Origin: Dermacentor variabilis
Lineage: Eukaryota > Arthropoda > Arachnida > Ixodida > Ixodidae
Reading direction: 5' to 3'
NCBI RefSeq assembly: GCF_050947875.1
Contig: NC_134569.1
Coordinates: forward strand, 203,354,127 to 203,418,126
DNA length: 64,000 nt
Positions within the stretch are counted from its first letter, which is position 1. Every line of letters starts with the position of its first letter. Positions 22,884 to 34,925 of the stretch are shown in pieces. The notes beneath the pieces were generated by a model, which made no database searches, was not told the origin of the DNA, and saw only the letters and a list, made by a program, of their open reading frames with translations. The position numbers were made by a program, and so were the translations under genes.

Positions 22884-25800
22884 GGTGCACTTCAAGTATT
22901 GCACTAATGCACGATTCGCTTTTCGTGCCAGTGACGGGTGTGGCCACGGTCCGAGTATGTTTCGCTCGATGAACGGTCTTAAGTACAATAGGTGTAAAGT
23001 TTCCCGCAGAGAGAGGCGTTTTACATCGTAGCGGGGGCAGGTACACAATAGCTGTTCGATGGTCTCCTCGCAACCACAGGTATCGCACACATCGGGTTCT
23101 CGGCCATTCCCAAACGATAGGAGTATGAGTTCTTGAACGCTACTCCCAGCCACAAGCGGTACAGCAAGGTTGCTTCGCCGCGGAAAAGGCTCTATGGCAG
23201 TTGTAGCCGTAGCGTGGGGTCCAGTTTATATAATCGGCAATTGAAGGCACTTCAATTCCAGAGATCTTGCCACTTTTTGCGTGCATGTAGGCGAAGTTCC
23301 ATGGCAGCGTCCTACTCTCGCCAATGGTATTGAAGGCGTCTGGGTATCTTCGTGGGCAGACAGGGCAGCCTCGTCAGCTAGGTTGTTGCCGACGATGCCA
23401 CAGTGAGCAGGAATTCATTGAAATATGATGGTGTGCCCTCTTTCCAGAGCATGGTGGTGCACTTCCCTGATGTCAGATATCATCTGCTCGTAAGTTCTGT
23501 GACGTAATGCGGACTTGATGCTGTGAAGGGCTGCCTTAGAGTCACAAAATACGACCCATTTCCCTGTTGGCTCATCGGCGACGTACATCATAGCGGCATG
23601 CAGAGCTGCAAGTTCTGCCGATGTAGATGTAGTCGTGTGCGACAATTTGAATTCAACTGTAACCTTCTTGGCTGGAACGACGAATGCGGCAGTTGAGCTG
23701 GTACGGCAGGTCAAACCATTGGTATATATATACGTATATGGTCATGATACGTCTGGTGCAGTAATAGGAGCGTAAGTTGCTTCAGAGCCGGCGATGGATG
23801 ATCAGACTTTCTTGTAATTCCAGGAATAGCAAAATTCACTTGAGGCTGTCGTAGGCACCACAGGGGAGATGAAGGCTTCGTCGCCGGTGTAAAATTTGAC
23901 GGTATGCACTCTTTATGAGCGTTAATCACTCTTGAAAAGGTCGCTTGAGGTCTCTCGGCTGGTAAGGAGGCCAAATGATGGTGTGGGATCCTTGACAGAT
24001 GGCGAATGTGCGCTCTGAGAGAGTCGACAGCTGCGTGTGTCTGGATCATATGGACCCCAGCGATGGCAATTGTTGCTGCTGTTGACGTGCACCGAGGCAG
24101 CCCTAAACACGTGCGTAGGGCTTGACCTTGTATGCTCTCCAAAGCGCGAAAGTTCGTCTTGCTTGCATTTGACAACACTGCTAGACTGTAACGTAGGAGT
24201 CCGAGAAACAGTACCCTGTAGAGCAGCATCATAGAACGGACTGGTGTACCCCAGTTTTTCCCGCTGAGAACTTTAAAGACCTGAGCAATGGCAACTAATT
24301 TCTTCTTTAGATAGACGCAGTGAGGGCTCCACGAGAGTTTGCGCTCAATGATTACGCCCAGAGAGTGGTGTGTCTTAGCATAGGATACAGCTTGACCATT
24401 GATTGAAACAGCATACGATGGCATTTGCTTGCGCGTAAAGCCAACTAGTGCGCAGTTTTCAGTAGATACGCTGAGGCCTTGTTCTCAGAGAAAAGACGCC
24501 GTCATGGTTGCCGCCACCTGAAGCCTGGCTCGTACCTGAGGGCGAGTCACCGCAGAAGCCCAGATGCAAATGTCGTCGGCGTATATGGAGACGTGAACTG
24601 ACCGCGGTAGGTACTCCGCTAGTCCTACCAAGACGAGGTTGAATAGAATGGGGCTCAACACTATACCCTGCGGCACACCATGGCAGATGTAATGTTCCGA
24701 AGATGGGCCGTCTTCAGTCTGTAAGAAAAAGCACTTCTCAGTCAAATAGTCCCGAATCCATTGATACATCCGGCCACCGACTCCAACAGCCTCAAGTGAG
24801 TTCAGTATAGCCTCATGGGCAACGTTATAGTATGCTCCTTTTACATCTAGAAAAAGTGCCACTGATAGGCGCTTGAAGCTTTTTTTGATTTTGAACCCAG
24901 GTTACGATGTCGATGACGTTGTCAATAGACGAGCGACCTCGACGAAAGCCCATCATAGAGTCCGGATAGATGTTGAATCGCTCTAGGTACCATTCCAAGC
25001 GAGCAAGAATCATTCTTTCCATCACTACCAACGTAGCTCGAAAGCGCATTCGGACGATATGATGACAGCTCAAGCGGAGACTTTCCAGGTTTCAGAATGG
25101 GGATCAAGCGGCTCATTTTCCATTGTCTAGGAACGGCGCCGTTCTCCAAGACTCATTGGTCTGCCAAGCTCTGCCTAGCTCATCACGTGCGTCATGTTCA
25201 AGGTGGCACAGGGCAGCATACGTGATGCCATCAGGTCCTGGTGACGAAGAACGCCTGCAGGTCGCCTACGCAGCATCGAGCTTTTCGAGTGAAAAGAGCA
25301 CGTTCATTTCTGGTACACGTGCCTCAGGGATGTGATTCAGGGCTGCGCCGGTAATGATGGCCATGGACCCAGCAAACCGTGCACAGAAATGTTCAGCCAC
25401 TTGAAGTTCCGAGTGGAGTTGGTAGATGGCCAGAGCAGCAAATGGCTTCCTTTGATGCGGAGATGAGCGAAGTCCCCTAACCGTTCTCCATATGTGCGAG
25501 AGCGATTTTCGGGGATCAATCGATTGACAGAAAGTTTTCCATCGCTTGTCTTCCAATTTATCCATACGACGCTGAACTTTCTTCTCTATGCGTCGTGAAG
25601 CCCTCAGTTCCAAGATGCACTTCTTACGCCGATACCTCCTCTCCGCCTGTCGGCGGGCCGCACGCAGCCTCTCCAGTTCCATATCCAAGTCTGTTCGCCT
25701 TGCTGACCTTGTGAGCGAGCAGATGGGTGTTTTCAATGCCTCTGCGATTGCATCTTCGATAGTGTGTGGAAGGCCTTCCCGACATGCGTCATCTATATCC

Positions 25801-26537
25801 TTCTTAAACTTTATCCAATCAACTGTACGCAAGACAGTAGAGGAGCCTTGCTCAACACCTGTAATCTTTATTCATGTTGGAATATGGTCGCTTCCATGTG
25901 TTTCTACGTCCGTAAACCATTGGACGCTCGAGGCAAAGCGCCGTGACACCAACGTTAAGTCCAAGCAGCTACTAAAGGTCGTGCCTCGCAAAAACGTAGG
26001 GCTGCCGTCATTCACACAGCACAAATCATGGTCGGCAGCAAAGGAGGCGAGACTCCTGCCTTTGGAATCAATTTTAGTGCTTCCCCATAGCTGGTGACGC
26101 GCGTTGAAGTAACCTGTTATAACCCAGAGGCCATTGTTCATCAGTAATATTTTCTTGAATCAATCGCCGTCAAAGTGACCCGCTGTGGATATGTAGGCTC
26201 CAAGTAGTGTTAATGACACATCCTTCTTTTGGATATTCAGGCAGACATATTGGTTGTCGTCATGAGACTCTACCGCGTTAGCGACATATGTAAAGTCCGT
26301 GCGGATGTAGATGATTACTTTCGTGCTCGCACCGCATGTGGACGAGCCGAAAGATTCGTAACCGGACAGTTTGAGTGGAGTTGGTGTATTTTGTTTGCAA
26401 ATGACCAGTAGGGGAAAGCGATTTGTAAAAATGAATTGGCGAAAGTCTGCTATACGGATCCTTAGACCCCTAGCATTCCACTGAAAGATCGACGCACCTT
26501 TAAATTCAGTGCGGAAGGGGACTATTGGTCGAGCCAT
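22884..26537 (-). pseudogene. LINE copy 2 ORF2: endonuclease, RT, RNase H
   Basis: It starts ATG at 26537 (MARPIVPFRTEFKGASIF), with QWNARGL near 26480, the endonuclease motif GYFNARHQLWGS near 26115 and SCLDLTLVSRRF near 25970. RT motifs follow: SSSPGPDGITYAAL near 25220, FRRGRSSIDNVIDIV near 24950, GVPQGIVLSPILFN near 24670 and an intact catalytic YADDICIW near 24580. RNase H shows FCDSKAALHS near 23560. The C-terminal CDTCGCEETIEQLLCTCP is near 23085. At least four frame changes and nonsense codons near 26160 and 25266 break it. The reading ends where the THAP element interrupts it. Confidence 0.85.
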
Positions 26538-26542
26538 GATGC

Positions 26543-27867
26543 TTAAACGATGCTAGCAAGCACTGGATTTAGTGCATCCAGTATTTGCAGTGCACTTCGA
26601 GCTGCTGGGATTTGCAGCTTGATCAGTATGATGCGCACTGTAATAATTAGCGAGTGCAGCATATCAGCCACTTGCCTGTCTTGGTCGCATAAATCACTGA
26701 CAGTAGACGTCGGGGGTTGTTCAGCAAAAGTATGCTGTGATTCTGTCGGTGGATGTTGTCGTTTCGGTAGAGCCAGCCAAGATTCTGCAGATGTGGTCTT
26801 CTCAGTGCCCCTGTTCTTTGCAGTCCTTTCCACAGAGTCTGGCCTGGGCGGCCAGACTCTGTGGAACGCGTCGCAGAGACAACACCCTTCCTTGAGCAGC
26901 GCCGACGATGGGAACATCGCTTCCTGATTTTATCGGCGGCTTCGCGATGAGATGAATGATCTGTCGCCATTTCTTTCAAGATAGTCATTTCCTTTTTAAT
27001 ATGCGGGCTTTTGCGACGAAGCTTCGTGTGACCCTCCGCAGTGTGAACACTTTATTACAGTCGCGCCACATTTATCTGCAGCGTGGGGCTCGGCGCAACG
27101 GGGGCATGCTGCCTAATTTTCGCAGACGCTGCTGACGTGCCCCAGTTTCATGCATTTGCGGCACTTAAGATGTTTCGGAAGGAAAGGCCGCACTGCATGT
27201 CTGAATTGTCCCACCTTAACATGTGAGGGTATATATATTTACCCTTTAAAGCAATCTTCACGCAGCGTGAACTGCCTAGCCGCTTAACATCAATATTGAC
27301 CTTATCATTGGCTAGCTTGATAAGAATCGGCAAGTCGTTATTGAGGATGGCGACGTCTACGTCGTAGATAACGTCGGTGACTGCGTCAGATCCTAGAGGG
27401 ATGTAAGAGCGCACCTGAATGCCATCGATGTCCCTCACGCTGCGTACAGTGGTCAGAGCATCCGCATGCTGGACATCAACCGCCAGTAGATTTTTTCGGG
27501 TGTTGACTCGAATGCCTGAAATTTAATTTGGCACCAGTGCTTCCAGTGACATCGACACAGATTGCCTGTTGAGTAGCTTCATGTTGACGGTGGGAAGCAA
27601 GGGCACAAACATGATGGTATTGGCGTCCGGCGTCTGCGCGTGACTTACTGTTCACTTGCTTGACGATGAGGGCGTCCTGGGGTTTCTTCTCTTCGCTATG
27701 CGGCTCTGCACGAGCTGGAAGTCGTCATCGGAAGTGTCCTCACTGCTGAGAGAGTAGACATGGGTGTCCTCGCTGTCGCTGTCGCTCTGCTGACCGATCC
27801 GCTTCCTGGAGGCGGCCAGCGCTGACGCCGCCGTCACCGGCAGACGTGCGGGATCGTCCACTTCCAT
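26543..27867 (-). pseudogene. LINE copy 2 ORF1: zinc-knuckle protein
   Basis: The N-terminus (from ATG at 27867) is acidic and serine-rich, followed by a basic KRR patch. A middle segment (27438-27148) leads to three zinc knuckles near 27150-27020: CRKCMKLGHVSSVC, CPRCAEPHAADKC and CSHCGGSH. The C-terminus ends ...ALNPVLASIV with TAA at 26543. ORF2 starts five bases further on, an arrangement compatible with reinitiation. Frameshifts and at least one stop interrupt it. The role in this group is RNA binding in the retrotransposition particle. Confidence 0.75.
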
Positions 27868-27974
27868 CACGACCGAGCAGGGAGCGAGGACCAGCGGATG
27901 AACTTAGATCATAGAAATAAAACTAGAGCTAGAAAGAACAGCGCCGTATCAAACACACTTCGTCGCCGTCCTCC

Positions 27975-28137
27975 CAGAGGCTACAAGCGCTCAGTAAAGT
28001 GAAGCGAACAGTACATAGTACATTCATTGCAATCGCCCAGACAGCACACAGATAGCATACGTTTTAATGAAGAACAATCTGAAAATGAGCATCCGAACTG
28101 TGAATAAAACTTTGCATACTCCCCTCGTAAGTACGCC
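27975..28137. repeat. Repeat beta, right part
   Basis: GGCTACAAGCGCTCAGTAAA and GTGAAGCGAACAGT at 27979-28012 match 15431-15466 (GCTACAAGCAGTCAGCAAAG...). In that paralogue this block follows directly after the AATGCCTCAT unit, as expected if LINE copy 2 had split the repeat. Confidence 0.7.
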
Positions 28138-28539
28138 ATGGACGAGGATGCTCGCCAAGCGAGAAGCCAGGTGCGACGTGCGAAGCGGCGGGACCAAGGC
28201 GTTAGGACTTGAGTGCTGCTTTCCACTGCTCAGAGAATGCATCGTAAAGTCGAAGAGGAACGTTGTTGGCGCCAGTCAGACCCCGCTATACGAGCACGCA
28301 AAGCCGCAGATAAGCGTCCAAAACGAGCCGGAGAAGCCGAACTGAGAAAGCAGCAACGCGACGATGCGAGACGGTAACGTAGACAGGAGGCGGAACCTCG
28401 CAGAGAACGGCTTGCCAGACATTTACATTAGACTGCGGCTCGTAATGTCTGGCGAGAAGACTGACTCCTCCGGTCGTGTAACTTAATGCATCACCAAGTG
28501 TGCAGCAGGCTCTTGCCTTCAAGTGTTACAGGACTGTGA
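28138..28539 (+). pseudogene. Arginine-rich repetitive protein remnant
   Basis: An ATG in a good context (GCCATGG) opens a frame that stays readable for 134 codons but has four internal stops (first at 28210). The translation is rich in Arg, Ala, Glu and Lys (RQSDPAIRARKAADKRPKR, then AGEAELRKQQRDDARR). This resembles the roughly 23-residue basic repeats seen in STPR-like and related arthropod repeat proteins, but I cannot prove the family. It directly follows repeat beta and may be its coding part. Confidence 0.45.
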
Positions 28540-28569
28540 CATGCTGCCGAAATTTTATTTGTACGCTTA

Positions 28570-30440
28570 AGTTTAGTAAACAGTCAATTCATCCATGCTT
28601 CCTTTGCATTCATCGTCTGTTGACATACCTAATAGCAGTGAATGACGTCGTGACTTAGCGTTTGCAGGGGTCGCTATTTAATTGCGGAAGTGCTTCTTTT
28701 CACATTCGTGTGGTGGACACACCAACGTTTTCGCAGTAACCAAGCAGAAGCGTAGCGTTCAGCAGGAATACGTTATAGGCAATGAGATACCGCGGTAGGT
28801 CACAACTCAGCACTTTGAGAACTAATTACGTAGGGCTTGCCGATAGCACTTACATGTGGCTACCATAATGATGACGTTGGTTCTCCTCTCCTTAGACCGC
28901 TGGAGATAAAGAGGGATCAGTATAAAGTTGTAGAAATGTTACAAGAACCGTTCCCGCTAGCAATTGGTCTGAAAACGCGAACTTTGTCATGTATTCTTTG
29001 CGAGACTACAGCATTTCAGAAGACTTGTCTCGAATATTCTGGTTAATACCCGATGACATTGCTGCATGCCAGAAAAAACACACCGATAATAATAAGCCGG
29101 AAAAAGGTGCACAAAAGCATTCAGCGGGACCGGTTGGTGGATATCACCTTGAAACAAAACTTCGTAAATAAACGTGAGCCAAGTGAGACACAGAATTGAC
29201 GGGGACGTCTGTCGTAAATCACCGTCCTCACCGCATACATGCATCTATGCATGTATGCGTTTATGCTCACCTTGCTTTGCACAGATTTGCTCAAAACCCA
29301 AGTTGGTGCACCTACGCTTGATCATACAACCGAGGCGTTTAAATGCCACAAGCAGTGTTATTTTGCGCAACTCTTCTCGTTTAAATGCAGGTTTTACAGG
29401 CATTCTCTCTTGTTTACCACGACGAACTCGAAAGCGAGGTTTGTGAAATACTCGCGGTTCATAAGCTTGGTGACACTTGTATTTTTGTTCATTTGTTGAC
29501 CTACAATACAAAAATATATTTTGGTGTCGGGACTAAGAGAATGGCATCAATTGATGACACTGTATTTAGAAATGCATTCATTAAATAGTTATTTTTTATG
29601 CAAACACATATGCAATAGGTAGAGAAACAAATAAGGGAAGCAGGCTGGGAACTTACCGGAGGGAGCACAACGCTGGCCTACTCTTCGGGAAGGACAGGAT
29701 AGAAACGTTTGAATCGAAAATAGCAAAAGTTGCAGTTTAACCATAGCGCTGCCGAGTATTACAGCATTACACAGAATCAGGACCGTAATTTTTTCAGCAG
29801 CATAAATTGCGAAAAATATCAAGTTAGTGATAACAAGTTATCAAGTTAACATTGTGCCACACACGCATTCGCAAAGATGAATAGATTTCTCTCGACGACC
29901 ACAAACATTCGTTTTCACAACGCTGGCACAGTGAAGAGCACCGGCAATGGGGAGCGAACATGTTGTGCTGCCGCTCGCTCCAATGCCTCTCGGAAACTTG
30001 ACGTTACAAGCACTCGGCACTTGGCCTCCAAGCACTCGGCGTGCGAGAACATAGCGCGCATCAAGGCGCCAGCGATGTCGCACCGCCCTTTAGTGCCAAA
30101 GAATTAACTTGGCTCATTGGACATTATGCCTGTGTCCGGCGGTGGTTGCCTCGTTAGCGGTAGGAAGGCAAAGATGTAAGTATAGTACGTATGAGATCGA
30201 TGTAGACTATACAGAAAGCTCAGAATATACGGAAAGTGTTTGTGCAAACATATCCTGGTATCAGAAACTAAGAGTTTTCAAAAGACGATTCCGAATGCGT
30301 TTGCCCGTAGATGGATTCGAACCCAGGCCACCTCGAGGAATATTTGCAGCCAGAGACAGAGGCGTTGCCTCCACTCAACACCAGACGGTGTTATCTGCAG
30401 GGGGAGGGGCGCCTAGTTCGTGCGGCACATCACGGGAGAG
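28570..30440. other. Spacer without a recognisable gene
   Basis: Short ORFs only. The two overlapping ORFs around 29840-30110 have no domain. GC content rises from about 29930 towards the promoter-like block at 30454. Confidence 0.4.
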
Positions 30441-30453
30441 GGCTCCCCGCTTG

Positions 30454-30463
30454 TATATAAAAG
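30454..30463 (+). promoter_or_regulatory. TATA box in a GC-rich block
   Basis: TATATAAAAG lies 48 bases before an ATG at 30502. The block from 30390 to 30610 is GC-rich compared with its flanks. This is a convincing core-promoter geometry for RNA polymerase II, with a predicted start near 30485. No transcript evidence is available. Confidence 0.45.
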
Positions 30464-30501
30464 GACGCGCGCGTTGGCTTGACTCCATTGCGCGTTGCAA
30501 A

Positions 30502-30672
30502 ATGGTTCCCGGAGCATCCACCTCGGCGACGCCTGCGAAGCCCCGTGCTCGACCGCGAAAGTGCTCGTTGGAAGCAGAAACACGGGACCAGCGTAACGGT
30601 GCTCGGCATGCAATGCAACTGAAATGCAATCACATTTCTAAAGGACGCATCTACGTACTTTACGGACCATAA
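30502..30672 (+). CDS. Hypothetical 56-residue basic protein
   Basis: The ORF starts MVPGASTSATPAKPRARPRK about 17 bases after the predicted start site and is rich in Arg, Pro and Ala before ending ...ISKGRIYVLYGP. No signal peptide, membrane segment or known domain is visible. The ATG was chosen over the longer upstream frame because it follows the TATA box. It could be a short first exon or part of a repeat. Confidence 0.25.
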   Translation: MVPGASTSATPAKPRARPRKCSLEAETRDQRNGARHAMQLKCNHISKGRIYVLYGP

Positions 30673-30786
30673 GATAATGATCGTTGGTGTTGAACCTCCA
30701 CTTCCAGCAAGTACACAATCACCACGTATCTCAATGGAGTAAGTAAAGAAGCGATTGTGATGGCTCTAAATGTGTTTGTGTCCATT

Positions 30787-30982
30787 AAAAAAATGGGGAG
30801 CCTGCAGCAGTTCCGAAGGCTACGGCGATAGCATTAAAGGGAACACATTGGGGGACAGCTATCGAAAACTAAAATAGAAAACAAAAGTAAATCATGATAG
30901 CTTTCCAATATAGTCCCCCAATGTGTTCTCTGAAGTGACTCCGCAGTAGCCCTCGGAGGTGTTACGGGCTCCCAATTTTTTT
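30787..30982. repeat. Foldback element of about 196 bp
   Basis: The arms AAAAAAATGGGGAGCC and GGCTCCCAATTTTTTT bound two long imperfect arms. GAACACATTGGGGGAC lies in the left arm (about 30841) and its complement, GTCCCCCAATGTGTTC, in the right arm (about 30915). The loop is AT-rich. This is a compact MITE-like or foldback hairpin with no coding sequence. Confidence 0.75.
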
Positions 30983-30989
30983 CAGTCGC

Positions 30990-33900
30990 CGCAGATTATC
31001 ACCAACATATTCAGCGCGGACCGCCATGCGCAGCCGCCGATGGGACGGAGGAAGAGACGCGTGCTCACCTGCCCCTAGAACTCCGCCATTGAACTCGTGA
31101 GCTCAAAAAAATTGGGCTCGTGGGAACGCGGAATGCATCGAACCGGAACCGTTTTGGGCTCACGCTCGCACGCTTAGCTCACACCGACAGCATACGGCGC
31201 ACGGGACGCGCTGGAATTTTTTCGCGCTTGGCCTTTATACGGAACATCACGGCAGGAACGAAAACTCGCCTGAAGTGTCCATATATTTACAATGGGAATT
31301 AAATATCAAGAACGTAGAAAAGAATGAACAGCAAACCATAAATACAGAAGCAAAACCGTGACAATAAAGAAAATATAGTGTATGAAATCCCCTTACATTT
31401 TCCGATTACATATCACTGAGACTATATAAGCGGCATTATAAGAGTTCAGCAAGAAACAACTGCACAGAAGAGCTATGAAAAATCTAGATTTCATTTTTAA
31501 AATTTTGTATAATCAGTGACAAGAAAGCTTTCATTCAGCACATACCAGCCGCAAATGAATAAATAGGTAAATAAATAAACAGTTCACACCTGAATGTACT
31601 TGTCAACGTGCCTTCACTATCGCTGCACAGCAATCCGCCTCACCTACTAACTAGAACGTAAAAGTGCACCTGTAGTAGCCATGCACGACGAAGCTGACGT
31701 CGGCATCATTAATTTGCCGTCGTCAGGCTATCTCCTGATTCTTGATTAGGTCGTATGACGACGGAAAAAACTTGTCTCCCACCTTTACATTATTTAAGAC
31801 AGTCCAAGTCCCAGAAAGAATAAATATATTTTATAGATAAGGTTAGTTTGATTACGTAGAAGCACAGTACCTGCGGAAAAATCACGTCGGCCATTATTTC
31901 CAGTAAACTATCTGCAATCATTCTCTATGTTTATGAAAAAAAAAGGAATGAAGAAAACTGACAATTGTATGAAATAAATAGAGCGGCAAGGGCGCGCTTG
32001 AAGAAGTGCAAATAAAATGGAGAAATTTTGCGTATTCGGGCTGACTTTGTACACTTCATTCTTTTAGCAATCGAACAGTCACAATGTCTCGTAAAATGGT
32101 GCTGTTACTAAAGCGATTTCGTCACACACAAGGCACTGTGAAAGGTCCACTCATATCACCAGTAGCGTTCGTCTACGCAAAGCCCTGCATCTTCGTCGCT
32201 CTCACTCTAGCCTGCCAGCTTCTTGGCAATGCCGCAACATAGAGCGAAGGACACGTAAACAGTAGACGTCTATTTAATGTATATCCGCGGGCAAACTCTA
32301 GAATTCTCAGCAAACTTGGAAGGAGCAGCTCTTGCCATACAGATCGAATCAAACGCAAATCCGGCCACAACGAGGCCACTTGGTCGCACTTCTCAGCGCA
32401 GCCGCCGGCGACGGCCTGCGATAACGGAACGCCAGTGGCCGATATTTACATCGCAGGCGCCCGTACGGAGACGCCAGCGGGTTGTCTGCCGGTCTACATC
32501 GCAGCAGGGGCTTAGTGGTCCTGATCGATGGTCTGGCATGGGCGGGAGAGTTTGCGGAGAGCACATATACACCGTCTGTGCAATGCCTTCATATATGCTT
32601 CGGGAACCGCTGTAGCTTGCTTTTCTCGGATTACTGGTTATATATACAAATCGCCTGGCTGAATATCTGCTGGCAGACGACCGGCAAACAGGACCAGCGC
32701 CGCAAGCCATGCGCCAATCTCGCCAAAGTATATGAAGAGCTCCAGCAGGCAGAGACAAAAGGACGCTATAAACGATAAAGGAGCCTACAAGGACGCTCAG
32801 TTACTGTCACTCGGATGCGCCCTGCAAACGAGTCTTGCCTGGTTTGTCGAAACCTCAGTAAATCTGGAAGTCAGTCTTCCGACCAATAAAAAATCCGGCA
32901 CGCATACATATTTCTAACTGACCTGATACATTTAGACATGCTGCACGACTTCGAATCTAGGAGCAAACGTAGCTCGCTGTCAAAGGGAACTTAAAGAAGG
33001 CGAAGGGTCTTCCTTATAGGAAGCGCGCACGAGCCATCATTTCAATGTACAGTTCAATCACTTCGCCCGTCTTAAAGCGGGAGGAGGGGGGGAAACGGAT
33101 GCTCCTTCAGGCGCTTTTCTGTAAGATAGCTGGAACGGCGGGACGAACAGATTTCACTTACGGTCGAGCATATACAAAATGATAAAACTCCCGGTGATTA
33201 ATTCTCAGAAACAAGCTTTCAGAGCCTCAGTCTCGATCTCTATTGAGCAACCCCCGTACTTCAACTAAAGAATAGAAGGACAGAAACTTTTGCTGCATTT
33301 ATGTGTTTGCATCATGAAAAAAAAATGCGGCGAAACACATTCAAGGCGTTGTTTTCGAATAGAGAGAGGTCATTATTGTAGGTACTATTATGATAACTTT
33401 AACTCAAAACCGGCTATTGACCGGAAAGCTAAGATTTCTCGTTACACATTTCTATGCGCAGAACGACCATGGCACAATGGTGCTCATCGGCACCTAAAGA
33501 GTAATTCGCTTATTCCGCCCTTTCCAAATGCTGCATTTCTGTTCATTATAATGGCTACATTTTAACCCTCCTCATTGCTACCCCAAGAAGAGGCAAAATG
33601 GTGTGCAAAGCCACTCGCTCTAAGCTCTGGAAATGCATGCTGGAGTCACGAGTTGGCGCGAGCCGCTGAGCACAAGGTCAACATCAGGCGACGGTTGTCG
33701 TGCGGGCGTTGTTAACTTGGTAACGTACAGATATATCTGGTTGTTATCTCTGCAGGTACACCTTACAGAATATACACCTCGCTGCGTTGTGGTGACCTTG
33801 GCAAAAAGGAGGAATTGGCGAACGTTCCGATTTACCGGCCAGGTTTAAAGCATGGTTGTGCATTCCGAGATCCTTGGGCGATAATGGTGTTTTCAGTTTG

Positions 33901-34099
33901 CAATGCGCATACGGAATATTCTACTCTCCCTGTTGGGCTGACTGGAATAATTTCTTCTTTGGCACTCACGAGTGCATTGGCGTAATATTCCGCACGAAGA
34001 GAAACCATTTCAACTCTATTCTTCGGATGCATTAAATTGCGCGTTTCCTGTCGTTACAAGATTGTTTTCCTATTCTTCATAGTAGCATTTGTAATAATT
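30990..34099. other. Spacer without a recognisable gene
   Basis: A CTCAAAAAAATTGGGCTCG string near 31103 resembles the end of the foldback at 30787-30982. A GC-richer patch at 32170-32560 has ORFs on both strands but no domain. Nothing else is supportable. Confidence 0.4.
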
Positions 34100-34377
34100 C
34101 TAAGGATGTGCATGACCGCATTAAATTTTTAGCAGCTGCGATTATTTTCAGACTCGTACACATTACAGAAAACATATACTCGATTACAATTATTTTAAAG
34201 GATGAAACTGATTGCAGTTAAAAATTACTGCCCCACGAAATTAACTGCGCAATTACTAAAAGTAATCGATTACTTTAATATTACTTTCCTCCCTACCTTT
34301 ATTATTATTGCGCAAATACGATAAATAGAACGAGGTGGCCTGGCCTTTCCCCTGCGCTCTCTGCAACCCTTCACATG

Positions 34378-34545
34378 TTATTTATCTTCACTATAAACCG
34401 CTTTTCGAAAAATTCCTTCGTGAAGGTTTCTTGCGAATATATCTGCAGCGACACTGAAAACTCGATCAATATGCGCGCTTGCGAGACAGGCCATGTTGTA
34501 ACGTAGGAACGCCTTGTTCCAAAGACTGTGGCTATTCGAAAGGCC
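34378..34545 (-). pseudogene. hATC dimerisation domain remnant
   Basis: The reading SLWNKAFLRYNMACLASAHI followed by DRVFSVAADIFARNL resembles the C-terminal hAT pattern, in which a 'YN..LPASAP.ERVFS.A..I' core is followed by 'FE.L...K.N'. The last part (FFEKRFIVKINN) is in a neighbouring frame, so one frameshift is present. Confidence 0.55.
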
Positions 34546-34779
34546 GCTATGCTTGGGTCTGGATCCTCTGTGAAGCGTAGCACTTCATCATTGCTGGGGA
34601 TAACGGGAGGCACTCCCGACAGGGCAAATTAAACGCTGCGAAATCGCCTATAGGTAGTTCCCTGGCATAAATATGCGAAAAGACCATCGCTATTAACCTA
34701 TTCAGGTACACCGCCTCCCTACGCCCGTCACTGGTTAGCCAACTGGACTTAAACGACTAATTGTAAAAGACGCCAGCAA

Positions 34780-34925
34780 AGACTCATGTCCCTCGAAAAG
34801 GTGGTGGAAACTAAATTGTAATTTGCTATAAATATGCATATTATTGAGCCCGCGAAATACCTTTCGTGGGTTACAATCACACTGAAAGGTGTACATGAGT
34901 TGCGCATTTACCATACAGATATGAA
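34780..34925 (-). pseudogene. BED-type zinc finger remnant
   Basis: The minus frame gives YTFQCDCNPRKVFRGLNN and then KLQFSFHHLFEGHESLL. A close Cys pair, a mid hydrophobic block and spaced His residues fit a BED finger, the usual N-terminal domain of hAT transposases. The pattern is loose, and its main support is the hATC segment beside it. Confidence 0.35.

Larger units (their letters stand above)
21497..27974 (-). mobile_element. Full-length two-ORF LINE (I-like), copy 2, decayed
   Basis: From 27974 down, it begins GGGAGGACGGCGACG, then ORF1 (zinc knuckles), ORF2 (endonuclease, RT, RNase H), a 3' UTR with the shared stem-loop near 21540-21590, and a CT/GA-rich tail at 21497-21520. Borders carry an imperfect 11-base target duplication, CAGACGCTACA (21486-21496) and CAGAGGCTACA (27975-27985). 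Removing the 1.2-kb element at 21677-22882 leaves about 5.27 kb, matching copy 1 (about 5.26 kb). RNase H with ORF1 CCHC knuckles is the layout of the I group; clade assignment is inference. Confidence 0.85.

Noticed and set aside
30310..30330. Box B-like GGATTCGAACCCAGG
   Set aside because: The consensus-like string has no matching box A at the right distance on either strand, and no clover-leaf fold is apparent.
30109..30672. 187-codon ORF as one protein
   Set aside because: The TATA box lies inside it, and only the last 56 codons follow a plausible start. The upstream part shows no domain.
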